Below, one piece after another: positions 53,501 to 64,000 of a DNA stretch of 64,000 nucleotides. Made by a program: the position numbers and the translations under genes. The stretch is taken from the NCBI GenBank assembly GCA_905250125.1, contig CAJNOL010000050.1:1-64000 (forward strand), written 5' to 3'. The notes beneath the pieces are model-generated. The model had not been told where the DNA came from. It ran no database searches and saw only the letters and a program-made list of their open reading frames with translations. Origin of the DNA: Rotaria sordida (Eukaryota > Rotifera > Eurotatoria > Philodinida > Philodinidae). The first letter of the stretch is position 1. Every line of letters starts with the position of its first letter.

Positions 53501-56500
53501 TGAACTAAATTTCTTTTTTCTATAATAGACAAGATAATTGTTTAGTTGTGCTAACATTAGCACATTTGTTTTTCTTGATTGAAATGCTCAAAGAATTAGT
53601 TTTGGTTTCTTTATACCATCATTAAACAGATCTTCTATGTGCTTTTCAACATTTTCATCAATACCACAAACTGCGCCATTATAATGTTCGTGTTCAGTTT
53701 CCGTTTCCTAAACGGTTACTTTATCACTATCTGCATGATATAGCAGATAAATACTTGAACGACATTGAGAATCACGACACTTGACTTTCTTGTATCTGTA
53801 ACAAACTTTTCTCCCAACTTTTGTATAGCTGGTATCATATTTTGAGCACTGATTTGAAATGGATGCTTTTTTTCTGCTTCATCAGCATTATCAAATGCAT
53901 CTTTTTTTAATCCTAAATGTTGATTCCTTTTTTTTAAGGGTTCTGTTATTTCCATATATTTCATGATTTTCTTCCACTACCTCTTCATCTGATATATTGC
54001 TTTCATATTGAGAAACTTCTACCACTTCCATAGTTACAAATATGTCAAATTTTGTAAATGCGAAATAGGTTATTTTTATTTGAAAGAACACTAAATATCT
54101 ACATATCCGGATAGAAAAGACAACAATCAGGAAAGAAGTTGAAAAGCTTCCTTCTCTTTGGTTTAGATGATGAACTATAAGAAGAATTAAAACGATGATT
54201 CTTTTTATTCATAAAATATGTAGGTTAAAAGAAGTAGGTCAAAAGGACGAGAACATATGTGGAACAGTTAGAGAAAAAGAAAAATAAGAATAAAAATGAT
54301 TCACTCTATAACCTTTCCAATTCTTATGTTGGTCATTTAATATAATTGAATGTTAATAGATTGTATTTACTAATTTTTAAATCTACATATAAATATAATT
54401 AATTAATAACTGACCATTTCACATTTATTTTACTGACTATAAATCAGACTCTCGAAAAGAAATTCAATTTTTTCATTGACTAACATATATACTTCTTTTT
54501 GTGTTACTTGTTAACACAAACGTCACTCTTGATGTAGGACGAGATTATTTCTCTCGCAATCTCGGTCATAGATGATTTGAAATGAGTTCATCTGAAATTT
54601 CTTTGAAATTTTTGTCCTTTTGCGATTTACTCTTATCTTAAGAGCATTACAAATGATACACATACACTGATGATGAATGTCTGAATTTGTTTTAAGCATT
54701 TTTGTAAGGGGTACACTTATTCAAATAAAGCATCGTTCAATAAGCACAAATGCTTTGAAAATGTGTTTCCACTTGTTAAATTTATGCATGAAAGTCTTGA
54801 TATTGTATACTTTTCGGATTCTGTAAATTAATCTATTATAGTACTGATTGCTACTATTTTATGAAATGAAATGCGTATATAGTGCAAGAAAAAGAAATTA
54901 TGAACGAAATCAAGTCATTGGTGAGCTCAGAAGAAAATGAAAGACTTCATGATCAATATGAATGTATAAAGCGTGTTATATCTTACCGGATTCAGTTGAA
55001 AGAACATATTGATTAAGTAAGATTGATCCTTGTTTGATCATATTTTGTTTCATTTTTTCCATTTCAATAGCTGCTGTTGAATGACAATGTTGAGCCATAT
55101 AATTAAAAATTTTTTCAATTTTAAAAATAATTTTTGGTGAATGTGTATAACAAACTGATGCCATTTCAATTAGTAAATCTTCAATTTCATTATTGCTATT
55201 ATTATTTGTATTATCATTCTTTTGTGTATATAAAAGATGAAATGCTTTACTTGGTAAAATTTCATCATGATTAATATTTTTTGTATCAATATTTTTATCT
55301 TCAATACCAAGATTAATAATTGCACTTGATTCTTCATTATTCATTAAGAATAATGAATCATGTAAAAGATTAAATATTTGTAATGAACATATTTCAGCTT
55401 CAACTAATGTTGATGATTCAATAAAAATATTTAATGATGCATATTTAATTCTAGCTGTAGCTATTTTTTCAAGTTTACTACCAATAAATTTATTTTCTGA
55501 TGATTTTTTTGTTAAAACATTTGTAACTAAAATACTTAATTCTTGAAATTCACTATTAATTTGAAATTTTGTTTGATATTTTTTTTCAATAATTGATTTA
55601 GTTTTATTTTCTTCTTTAAAATTTTTTCGAAATATATTTTTCATTGAATAAATTATATTAACAATAAAATTAATTAATATTGATAATGTTTCAGGATTAA
55701 ATACAAAATGTAATTTATTAACATGTATATCAATAATTAAACAATTTTCATTTTTATTTATATCTTTTATTGATTGTATATTAATACGTATTAAATATTC
55801 ATCATCAATATTTGATGATAATTTATTTGATTCATATAATGTACCTGTTTGTGTATTTATATCTAATGCACGATTACTTGTTAATAATAATTCATAATCT
55901 TTACCATGATTTTGTATAGCATCAACAATCATTAATGTATGAACACTAAATGATAATATATTTGAATAAATATGATTCATTAATGTTAAATCAATATTTT
56001 GTATACGTATTTCTGATAATGCACGTAAATCATCACTTAATTGTATACTTATTTCATTAATTGAAAAACTAAGTGCTAAACGTGCATTTAAATCATCAAT
56101 AGAATTTTTATCATTTGTTATATCAGTTTGATTTGATACAATTGTTGATGTTAAATTTTCAATAAATGAACCCCAATTATTAATTGTACCACATAATGTT
56201 TCAATACGTAATGGATCAAGATGTAGAATTATTTTAGGTAATGTACCTGAAACTTTTATTAATGGATATAATAAATCATAAGTTTGTATTGTTCGATATT
56301 GTATTAAAAAACAAACACCAAATTTTTCAATAATTGATGATAAATTATTTTTTGATTGATTATCTGTATATGTTAAATAACCTAATTGCATATCACATAA
56401 TGATAATGAAAATGATGTATATATTAAATTTACATTATCATTTATTGGTGATATATTGTGTTCTCTTGGAATAATATTAACAGGATAATTTGTTGTTTCA

Positions 56501-59500
56501 ATTTCAAGTAAATTATCATTTGCTATTGGTGAACTATCAGGTGTTACAAATTCTTCATCATCATTTTCATTGATTATTGATGATGATTGTTCATTAAAAA
56601 AATATGGACGTTTTTGAAAATAATTTGTTATTGATAATGGAGAATTTAAATCATTATTATTAGTAGTATTATTATGCATATTACAATTTTTTAATGGACA
56701 TGATGATGTTTTATATTCATCATTAATAAATGTTAAATAACCAAAATCAATAATTAATGCACGATATGATGATTGTGGAATAATCATTTGTGGTGCACAA
56801 ATATCAAGATAGATATGAAATTTTTTTTTAAATCGTCTTTGACCTTGTTTGATAGTTTTAACATTTGATGAACTCATTTTAGTTGTTGTACGAGAAAATA
56901 TTTGTTCAAATGCTGATTTTAATTGTTTTGTTGTACGATCTTTTAAATGTGTCCAATGTTGAAGAATTGTTGATGATGATGATGATGATGTTGGTGTGGA
57001 AAATGGTTCAATGAATGCTGATGAGAAAAAATCACGTAAACGTTCAAAAGATATTGGACAACAAACAAAACAAAGACCACGACTACGAACAGCAAGTGTA
57101 AAGGAAAGACGTTTGGTTTTTGGTTGTTGTACTGGAGGATTTGTTTCATATGAAAATTCTAAGACAGGAGCACGTTGTGCACCAATCGATGTTCTAACGT
57201 AAATGAAATCATTAGTGAAAAAAGAGCTTGTTTTTGATTATTTTTCAATGATGTAAAATAAAGATTTTTGAAAACAAACAGTTATGCTAATAAATATTTA
57301 CAAAACTAAAGTTTTTTGATAATGATTAGGCATTAAAATTTAAGGAAAACAAAAAACAAAAAAGTGAATATTGAAAACTCAAGGTTTGTTGGTTCTCGTC
57401 GAATGAAAATCAATTCATTTTGTTTGAATAATTTCTTTTTTTTATAAATTGTAATACAATAAAAACAAATAGTAACATTTCATGGTAATTGAAAGAAAAC
57501 GGAGAAAGTAAATTGTATCTTGAGACTCTCCGGAACACATATGTTAAATACGGTAATGTGAACAAAAGTATTTGTCTTGTTTTATCTGTATTCATATGAT
57601 AAATCGAGAAATAATACTGACTGTCAACAATAGTTTCTTTTCTAAGTTCGTTAGTATTGATTATTACAAAATAGAGAACTTTACAAAGATGACAGCGCTC
57701 CAACTGATAAATTGGTTTTGAGTTGTAACTATGCAGATCTAAATGAGCTATGAATGACATGAAAAGAGTTCGTGATCTTAGCTTCTTGTTAAGGAGATTC
57801 TACAGTCTTATAATATTTTTTTAAACGAATTCCGTAGTAGCAGAAAAATTAATTTTCGAATTTCGATTTGAAAATGTGCATAGAGACAGGCCTTAACGAG
57901 AATTGTTTATTATGAATGTTTCAGATCTTGTCACTGTTCTTATCGTAAGATATAACTATATTAATAGTGGGTCTTTTACATCAATCATATAAATCGGCAG
58001 ATTTGATGTTCTTATTTGGCGATAGAAACAAATCAAAAGACTTGAAGCTTTGACAATAAATTAATTTCGTTAAGACCTGTCTCTATGGAAAGTTTCAATT
58101 CGAAAATTAGTTTTTCTGGTGTTTCTGATGAGAATCACGGCATTTGTATGAAAAATATCGTAAAAGTGCAGCATCTATGCAGCAATAAGTTAAGAATACA
58201 CGAACTTTTTTCAAAGTATTCATAACTCATTCGGATCTACATAATGCACATAGTCTCCATTCAAAAGCAATTTATCAGGTGGATGACTTCTCTCGTTAGA
58301 CAACATCAAAATTTAAGACTTCAAGATTGAAGAAGTCTATTGCTTTTCTTCTGACAAGAAAATCTTTACATAAATAGATATTACTAGAAATTGTTCGATA
58401 ACTTACTCGTGTGATCGTTGTTTAGGACAAACAATATTTGAAAATGCATCTGTTCTTAAACGATCACATATATTTAAATCATCTAATCGTAAATAAAATA
58501 GTACAGATTGATATCTTGGTCTTAATTCTGTTAATACTGATACATTATTTAATGAAAAACAAAAAATAATATTACTATCAGATAATAAATCAATTTGTAT
58601 AGATTTTACAACAAATTTTAAACGTAAATATAAAGCATCTCTACGTTTTTGTGATAAATCTTCATCTTCTAATGATTGTGCTATAAATGTATTAACTTGT
58701 TCTTGTAATTTTTTATCATTTTCATTTAATGGTATGTTTGATGTTGTAGTTGCAATAATTGCTTGATTAATATCTGTTGGTGTTGTTGTTTTCCATAAAT
58801 CAACTGTTTTTGAACTAATCCATTTTGCATAACTCATATACCATGAACTTGTTGATTCAATATTTGTTGATTGTTGTTTTTTATTATTATTATTATTATT
58901 AACTAAAGAAAATTGTTCATTAGCACGTTTATGAAATATAACTCGACGAATTCTAATTAAACAAGCAAGATCAAATTCCATTTCAATTTCATTCATAGTT
59001 AAACGATCTGTTGGTGTAAAAGAATTTGTTATTGTACGTTTTAAATATTTATTATCAAGATATAAACGATATAAACGTTTATATGTTACTAATTGTTTTA
59101 AACGTTTATTTAATAAAATTGAATTAAACCAAAAGTTTGTTGTTGTATGTGTTTGTTCATTTGATATAGGAATTTTTAAATAATTTTGTGTACGTATTAT
59201 AACTAATGTTATATAACGCCACCATAATTTTGCTGTATGTTTTGATATTTTTTTATTTGGTCTACTTGGATCATTAATAAATCTTCTATGTGTATTAGCA
59301 TAATGAATAAAACGTATAACATCTGATAAAATACGTATTTGTTCAATACTTGATTTTAAACTTAAATCATTAAATGTCCATTCAAGTTCATAACGTGGTT
59401 GTTGTCGATTAATTAATGCTGAACGTATATAATTATGTGTTAAATAAATTTTTATTGAATTTGATGGTATAAGAATATATGAATGATTTAATAAATTATC

Positions 59501-60166
59501 TTTATTTGTATTTGAATCAATATAAAGTGCAAGATTATGTATTTGAAATATTTTTCTATTCATATTTTCATTTGATAATTCATTTGATATTTGTATATCA
59601 TCAAATGATAATCCAACTGTATATGGATTATTATCAGATGTAAAACTTTCATAACTAATATGTACATCAATAATATGTACTTGAAGTTTTTCTAAAAATG
59701 ATAATATTAAACGTTTTAAACTCCATGCTGATGATTTAACTTCGCCGAGATATTCAAATTCTTTTTCTAATTGTTGTTCAGATAAATCTAAATGATTTTG
59801 TTTTCTAACTATTTCATTTTCTTCAATAAATTCTTCATTTTGATTTTCATTATCATCAAGTATAATTGGTTTTATTATAGCACGAACATGTTCAACTAGA
59901 ATTGTTAATACTGGTGATGATGAACGAAAAAATAATGAACTCCATACAAATGAACATTGAATTTTACCAACATGTAATGATTCAATTTCAATAGGTAATT
60001 TTAATTTTTTTCGTATATCATTATTAAGTGTTTCTTTATTAAATGTTAAATTTTCCACAACAATTGGTCGACCATAAAGTAATTGAACTGATAATTGATC
60101 GGCATTTATATCAACATAACGAGCGACATAGCCTTTTAGTAATGAAGCTATAATCGCTTCAAACAT
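38576..60166 (-). CDS. VPS13D: VPS13D-like bridge-type lipid transfer protein
   Basis: Eleven exons: 60166-58407, 57193-54987, 52984-51833, 50088-46935, 45859-45318, 45239-45036, 44951-44519, 43549-42227, 41319-40128, 40061-39944, 38865-38576. Every junction is in frame; total 4124 residues (human VPS13D 4388). VPS13 proteins form a long hydrophobic groove carrying phospholipids between membranes at contact sites. Visible: N-terminal chorein domain about 1-110 (VARYVDINADQLSVQLLYG); long beta-rich RBG region; VAB-domain repeats about 2650-3200 with conserved Asn (IEIRNQL, LIISNLL, YVLLNKSG, YMISNQC, LRIKNLS); a ricin-like trefoil in exon 8 (SQLWRM and TQTWTF) as in VPS13D; the ATG2-C/DHL region about 3755-3920 (GNPLGLFNDV); and a PH-like end (HVMITSQRVI). 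A UBA domain was not found, so D over A/C is probable, not certain. Confidence 0.9.
39114..39461. mobile_element. Foldback element D in last VPS13D intron
   Basis: Inverted arms with a clear match of ttgcttatagataagtcgaa (left, from about 39186) to the complement of ttcgacttatctatgagcaa (right, about 39388-39407). The inner arm resembles element B (agaatattcttttg next to a gatatcgaa/gatattgaa word). It lies in intron 38866-39943 of the VPS13D-like gene. Confidence 0.7.
41371..42185. repeat. Dispersed intronic repeat, copy 2
   Basis: Shares its first block (41371-41500) with copies 1 and 3, and its last block (42143-42185) with their distal block. A small perfect-looking hairpin, gtagagtggtgtg against cacaccctctac, lies at 41540-41575. 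It fills most of intron 41320-42226 of the VPS13D-like gene. Confidence 0.65.
43591..44035. repeat. Dispersed intronic repeat, copy 3
   Basis: The block 43591-43672 carries the family words cacatttcttcaccat and ttttacttaatcattc; the distal block is at about 43935-44035. It lies in intron 43550-44518 of the VPS13D-like gene. Confidence 0.6.
46140..46740. mobile_element. Foldback element E in VPS13D intron
   Basis: A 601-base imperfect palindrome. Left end gagtaccctcttcagctgtc pairs with the right end ending gctgaagagactccctc. Further paired segments are tagtgttctaataaaaaccc against the attagaacacta-type word near 46675, and the gaacaaagt / actttgttc core. It occupies most of intron 45860-46934. 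Confidence 0.85.
50192..50775. mobile_element. Foldback element F in VPS13D intron
   Basis: A 584-base imperfect palindrome. Left gttcaatcgcttttgat pairs with right caaaagcgattgagc, and the inner arms share gcatagagacaagctttaac with the complement of the right arm. Same family as element G: both contain aatgagctatgaat near the left end and catagagaca followed by ttaacgagaat. Confidence 0.85.
53015..54450. mobile_element. Terminal-inverted-repeat element with broken ORF in VPS13D intron
   Basis: The end at 53021-53047 (gatgaaatggtcagt within it) is inverted at 54409-54436 (actgaccatttcac within it). The left subterminal zone to about 53185 repeats the word tcagt some nine times, as seen in the ends of some DNA transposons. 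Inside, on the minus strand, two overlapping open frames (54091-53891 and 53964-53716) appear to be one small Lys/Glu-rich protein split by a frameshift at a T-run near 53,935. No known transposase signature could be recognised. It fills most of intron 52985-54986. Confidence 0.6.
57688..58293. mobile_element. Foldback element G in first VPS13D intron
   Basis: A palindrome of about 605 bases in intron 57194-58406. Left ctgataaattggttttgag pairs with the complement of the right arm (caaaagcaatttatcag), and the catagagacaggccttaacg word near 57,888 is inverted near 58,075. It is a second copy of the element F family. Confidence 0.85.
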
Positions 60167-60703
60167 GTGAATAAATTATTTGAATTGATGGAAACAAAAA
60201 AAAAGAAATCCAAAACGTAGATCTACAACATGTAGACTATATATCCACAATATACTTTTTTTATATATTAATTAGATTAAATTCCGAAAAGTAAACTTTA
60301 TATTTATTCATTCATTTTAATAGGACAAACAAATGGTATAAAGAAAGATATGACAATCTATATATACAAGTCAAGTGAAAAAGGCACTTGTTTTTTTGAA
60401 GAAAAGAACTTGAAGCTAATAAACAAACAACAAAAAAAAACCTGAGAAGCAACATGATTATATAAATACACATAAATATTACACAAAATTTTGTGAAAAG
60501 GACTTATAAATCTGACACATCGAATATCATTATTCGTTGAACGATTCAATTCACGCAAATCTACTGATATGAATAAGAATAAAGTATGTTTAAAACAAAC
60601 AAACAAAAAAAACAAAAGATTGAGAAAAAAAAATTGATTTTCTACCCATTCAATATTATATAAGTAAAAGAAGAAATAAATTTCATTTAACAAATAATAT
60701 TGT
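60167..60703. other. Intergenic region between PLP/M6 stop and VPS13D-like start
   Basis: 537 bases. It contains the promoter or trans-splice site of the VPS13D-like gene and the 3' untranslated region of the PLP/M6 gene. No clear acceptor directly precedes the VPS13D-like ATG. Confidence 0.45.
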
Positions 60704-61915
60704 TTAGCCACGATTAAGTTTTGATGTTTCCATTTCTTCACGAATTGCATCTTCATAATCGCATAATTTTCGACCATCTTTTATATAAGCATAATTAGCA
60801 ACAAGAGAACAAAGAAAATGAATCTAAAAATAATCTTATATTTAAATTCTATCTAGTAAAACAACATAAATAATCATTCTTACCAAACCCATAACAACAA
60901 AAAATGAACCAATTAAAGCTACAACATATCGTGGTGTATATTCTGTCTATAATATAAAGAATGAATAAATAATTCTACATAAAATTTTTTATTCAAAAAC
61001 ATGTTCTTACCAGTGCACATAATGCAAAAAATCGTTGTTGACATACTTTTACATCAGGTTTTTGTTTTGGTACAGGAATTCCATAAGTTCCTGGTGTAAG
61101 ACATAATACCGGTGGAGCAGTATTTGTTACACCAGATGTTGTCGGTGTTGCAAATGCTTCATCACAACGATATTTAAGAATATAGAAACCAATACATGGT
61201 ACAACTAATGTTAACATAGTAAATAACCAAATAAGTAACAAAACATAAACAACAACAGAAAACTAAAATAAATTCAAATCATATTTCTTTCTGTTGCGTA
61301 AGTTCTTCTGTTTTAATAAAAACTTACAAAACCAGTTGCAATACGACCTCCAAGACGAGAACGAAATCCTGTATAAATTTGATGGCGTGTAGCACCTGTA
61401 GCTAATGATCCAACAATAAATAAAATCAATGAAAAACTTCCCATTATAGCCAAAACAAAAATAATAGCTAAACGTAAAATTCGAATCCTTTAAAACAGAA
61501 AAAATATATTGAATATTTCAATTATTTTGTATATTCTACCAATCATAATCAATATATTCAGTTTCAAATACATTATTAACTCGTTCAATTGTTGCTTGAA
61601 TCGGATAATAAAGACAACCACAACAAACACCTGTACCAATTAATGTTAAAAGAAATGCAACTAATGATGCTAATGGACAGCTTCCACAACAACGAAAAGA
61701 ATCTATACAAAAAAAAAACAAGTTTCCAAGAAAAAATTAAAACATATTGAAATTCAAGCAACTAACTATTCTGTGCATACTGTACTTCAGACATTGTTCG
61801 TTCGGACCAAAGTTCTCGACTTCGATCAGCAAAACGACTAACATCATCTATTGAAAAATAAATAATTATAGATAATGTATTTTGTAACGAAATACATACG
61901 ATCATGAACTACCAT
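60704..61915 (-). CDS. Myelin proteolipid PLP/M6-family tetraspan protein
   Basis: Seven coding exons (61915-61900, 61847-61767, 61702-61540, 61487-61328, 61262-61011, 60946-60884, 60823-60704) encode 284 residues, near the family length of about 276. PLP/M6 proteins are four-span membrane proteins that act in membrane organisation, neurite growth and myelin; the family is animal-specific. Visible: CCGSCPLASLVAFLL then GTGVCCGC at span 1 (about 38-62), as in the vertebrate CC-x-C-x-P-x-ASLVA start; span 2 about 88-112; span 3 about 140-170; a large loop with four cysteines (173, 194, 214, 222), the number and order used for the two PLP disulfides; span 4 about 229-256. The start at MVVHDHDVSR needs a 16-base first coding exon; an in-frame ATG at 61794 is an alternative. 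A 5' leader exon begins after an acceptor at 62047. Confidence 0.88.
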
Positions 61916-62272
61916 AGTGTTATAATGAAAACAATAGTACGAATTGAGTAAGAGGTACAAAGGTTTTATTGTATCACCGATTAATCGAACGAACGAATGT
62001 TGACAGACAGACAGACTGAGTAAACAAGCGATCACATAAGCGAGCAACTGCAAGCAAATAGAAAGACAAAAATAATCATTGATCGAATTTTTAAGCCAAT
62101 CATCTTCTATGTTATATAAAACACCATTTTTTTTCTTTTTATGACGCTACAATTGTTATCTGACATACACAAAAAAAAAATAACATTCTTGGCGACAACT
62201 TGATAAATACTTTATCGAAATAATTTATTCTTCTTTTTTTTTTCCATCGTTTAATCTATTAAAATTTTAATT
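61916..62272. other. Divergent promoter region (PLP/M6 and SPIN90-like)
   Basis: 357 bases between two divergent start codons. The left part (61916-62046) is a 5' leader of the PLP/M6 gene after a tttgcttgcag-type acceptor, so the intergenic DNA proper is short. No specific promoter motif could be named. Confidence 0.5.
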
Positions 62273-64000
62273 ATGGACGATTCAATAATTATGAATAATA
62301 ATGATGATGATGATGATAATAATACAATTGAACATTCTGATGAAATAGTTAGTGATATTATTTCATTAATACATTCAACAACACATTCAAGTTATGTTAT
62401 ATGTTCACAATTATCTTCTAAACTTATTTCATATTTATCTCAAATACATATGAATGATAATCAATGGCATGATTTAGAAAAAGCTGTTGAAGTAATTTTA
62501 CAAAATGAGAAACTTGTAAAAATAGAATTTATCTTTATGGATTTTTTTTTCAGCGTTTTGATCAAAGTATTGATCATCCAGATCTTCGTCGTTTTCGACA
62601 ATTAATTGAAACAATAAGTATATGTTCAAATGATTGTGAAGAACGAAATTATACATTAGGACGTGATGCTAACACACTGTTTGAAAGCATTTGTCAATTA
62701 CAAGAATTATTAGTAAGGAAAAACATGATCATTCATTAATAAAAAATTTCTTACGGAAACAAAAAATTTTTGTTTTCATAGTAGATGTCTGATATGTGTT
62801 CTATGGCTTTTATAATATCTATTTCCGGAAAATCAATGAACACAGAATTTCCGGCCTCATAGATGCAGAGTTATTTTTGATGGATGAAGGTCATAAATAG
62901 AGTTGTAGTCTTTCTACATGTCATAACAAATTATAATCAATTTCTTACGAATATTCAAAAGAATATGTTCGAGAGTGTTCTTAGTTTGTTCTATTGCAGA
63001 ACGAGAAGAATAGCTTGAGGCAAATAAGTCCATCACAGAGGAATAGGAAAAAAAATAATCATCACAGACTATAAAAATTCCATTGTTATATCATGTTAAT
63101 TTTGAACTCTTAATTAAAACGAAAACAAAAAAACTTATTGATTTTTATATTCTAGCAATCTCATGTTAATCTTCATTGTACTTTACTTTCTAAATTAATT
63201 GAACAAAACGATATACAATTACATTTAATTGATGTAATGAATTTAACTGGAATGGTTCGTTATTCTATTTTATTTATTTCAAGAAAATATTTCTTATTTT
63301 TTAGAATGTTGGTAATCAAATTCATGGTATTCTCTGTGACATAGTGCATCTTTTATGTCAAATAAATAGAACATTTTCTGTAACAAATGTAATCGATCAT
63401 CCAATAGTATCAAATTGTATTCGAATTATTCAAACAAGTATTAATAGTATTTGTTCAACAGGTGTTTAAATATAAAGCATGTGTATGTAGTTGCTTGTTT
63501 GTTCATATTTATATTACCGTTCAAACTAAATAGTATTTCGTATGTAATTTTAAATTTAAGTTTGAACAGTAGTTTTGAGTATGCTGTGCTTATACAATAA
63601 ACAAATTGAATTAATAAAATATATTTTAGAAATATTTTCAGGTGACAATGCTAAACCAACGGTGATTTTTGCACTTCGTCTTCTAACAGATTTATTATTA
63701 ACAAATGAATCATTTCCGGTGCATGTTTATGGTAAATATAATATATTTTTCTTTGAATATTTATATGATTATATTTAGGTCAATTATCAAATTGTGTTTT
63801 TTTAAAAAGTATATTTGATTTAATTGAAAATAGTGGTGAAGATAATGAATTAATATTAACAGCAGTTAAATTTATTTTATCATTTAATTTACGTTTTGAT
63901 TATCCTCATGAAAATCCTATAATGCTTACATTATTAGCTGTTAATGAACAAATATCATGTAGAGAATTAATTGAACGATTAATTTTATTATTTAATCGAA
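62273..64000 (+). CDS. NCKIPSD: SPIN90/NCKIPSD-family leucine-rich protein (5' part, continues past window)
   Basis: Six exons visible (62273-62515, 62554-62712, 63156-63254, 63305-63461, 63642-63731, 63779-64000+), all in frame, about 323 residues before the window ends. SPIN90/Dip1/Ldb17 proteins bind Arp2/3 and start unbranched actin filaments. The best match is the segment FILSFNLRF...ENPIMLTLLA...LIERLILLFNR, equivalent to human LLLALNLHL...QNVIMAALS...FSEKLLLLLNR. The N-terminus is an acidic Asn/Asp stretch encoded by AAT/GAT repeats and has no SH3 domain, so the domain order resembles fungal Dip1 more than vertebrate SPIN90. Exon 5 has two in-frame acceptors (63630 or 63642), differing by four residues. 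Confidence 0.75.
62713..63155 (+). other. Intron of the SPIN90-like gene
   Basis: 443 bases between two exons that join in phase 0. No repeat or ORF recognised. Confidence 0.5.

Noticed and set aside
1-64000. CRISPR arrays, bacterial operons, rRNA or tRNA genes
   Set aside because: No regularly spaced repeats, no Shine-Dalgarno-led gene strings and no cloverleaf or rRNA-like sequence were seen; the spliced genes show this is nuclear eukaryotic DNA.

Overview
The window is nuclear DNA of a small invertebrate animal. Exons are joined by short AT-rich GT-AG introns, mostly about 45-70 bases. The gene set is metazoan: CDK5 with a PSSALRE helix, a PLP/M6 proteolipid, TMEM59, Spinster, neurochondrin, SPIN90 and a VPS13D-like lipid bridge. 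Two genes encode secreted glycerophosphodiesterases of the bacterial GlpQ type. AT richness, tiny introns, candidate bacterial-type genes and 3' splice sites placed just before several start codons together suggest a rotifer, most likely a bdelloid. That assignment is inference; no marker gene is present to prove it.

Layout. Positions 1-21,000 are gene-poor: the 3' end of an unknown gene (1-455), TP53RK/Bud32 (1275-1970, +), a small membrane protein (1967-2618, -) whose stop codon overlaps that of TP53RK, and a tandem pair of GlpQ-like genes (12688-15476, -). Between them lie long stretches without genes, two large foldback (palindromic) elements, a GATC-rich degenerate repeat and a decayed mariner-like element. 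Positions 21,000-64,000 are gene-dense: TMEM59 (+), then a run on the minus strand of CDK5, an SPFH-domain membrane protein, Spinster (SPNS), a truncated neurochondrin, a 4124-residue VPS13D-like protein in 11 exons and a PLP/M6 protein. A SPIN90/NCKIPSD-like gene (+) starts at 62273 and runs off the end.

Mobile DNA sits mainly in introns and gaps. The introns of the VPS13D-like gene hold three long foldbacks and one shorter one, a terminal-inverted-repeat element with a broken small ORF, and two copies of a dispersed repeat. CDK5 carries a reverse-transcriptase fragment in antisense. Exon models were assembled by hand. Each complete model keeps one reading frame across every junction and has a total length divisible by three. 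Expression was not examined.

The genes do not form one pathway. Several act at membranes or in lysosomal and lipid traffic (SPNS, VPS13D-like, TMEM59, SPFH protein, GlpQ-like hydrolases). The SPFH gene and CDK5 lie 62 bases apart head to tail, with a splice acceptor touching the CDK5 start codon, which points to a polycistronic, trans-spliced pair.
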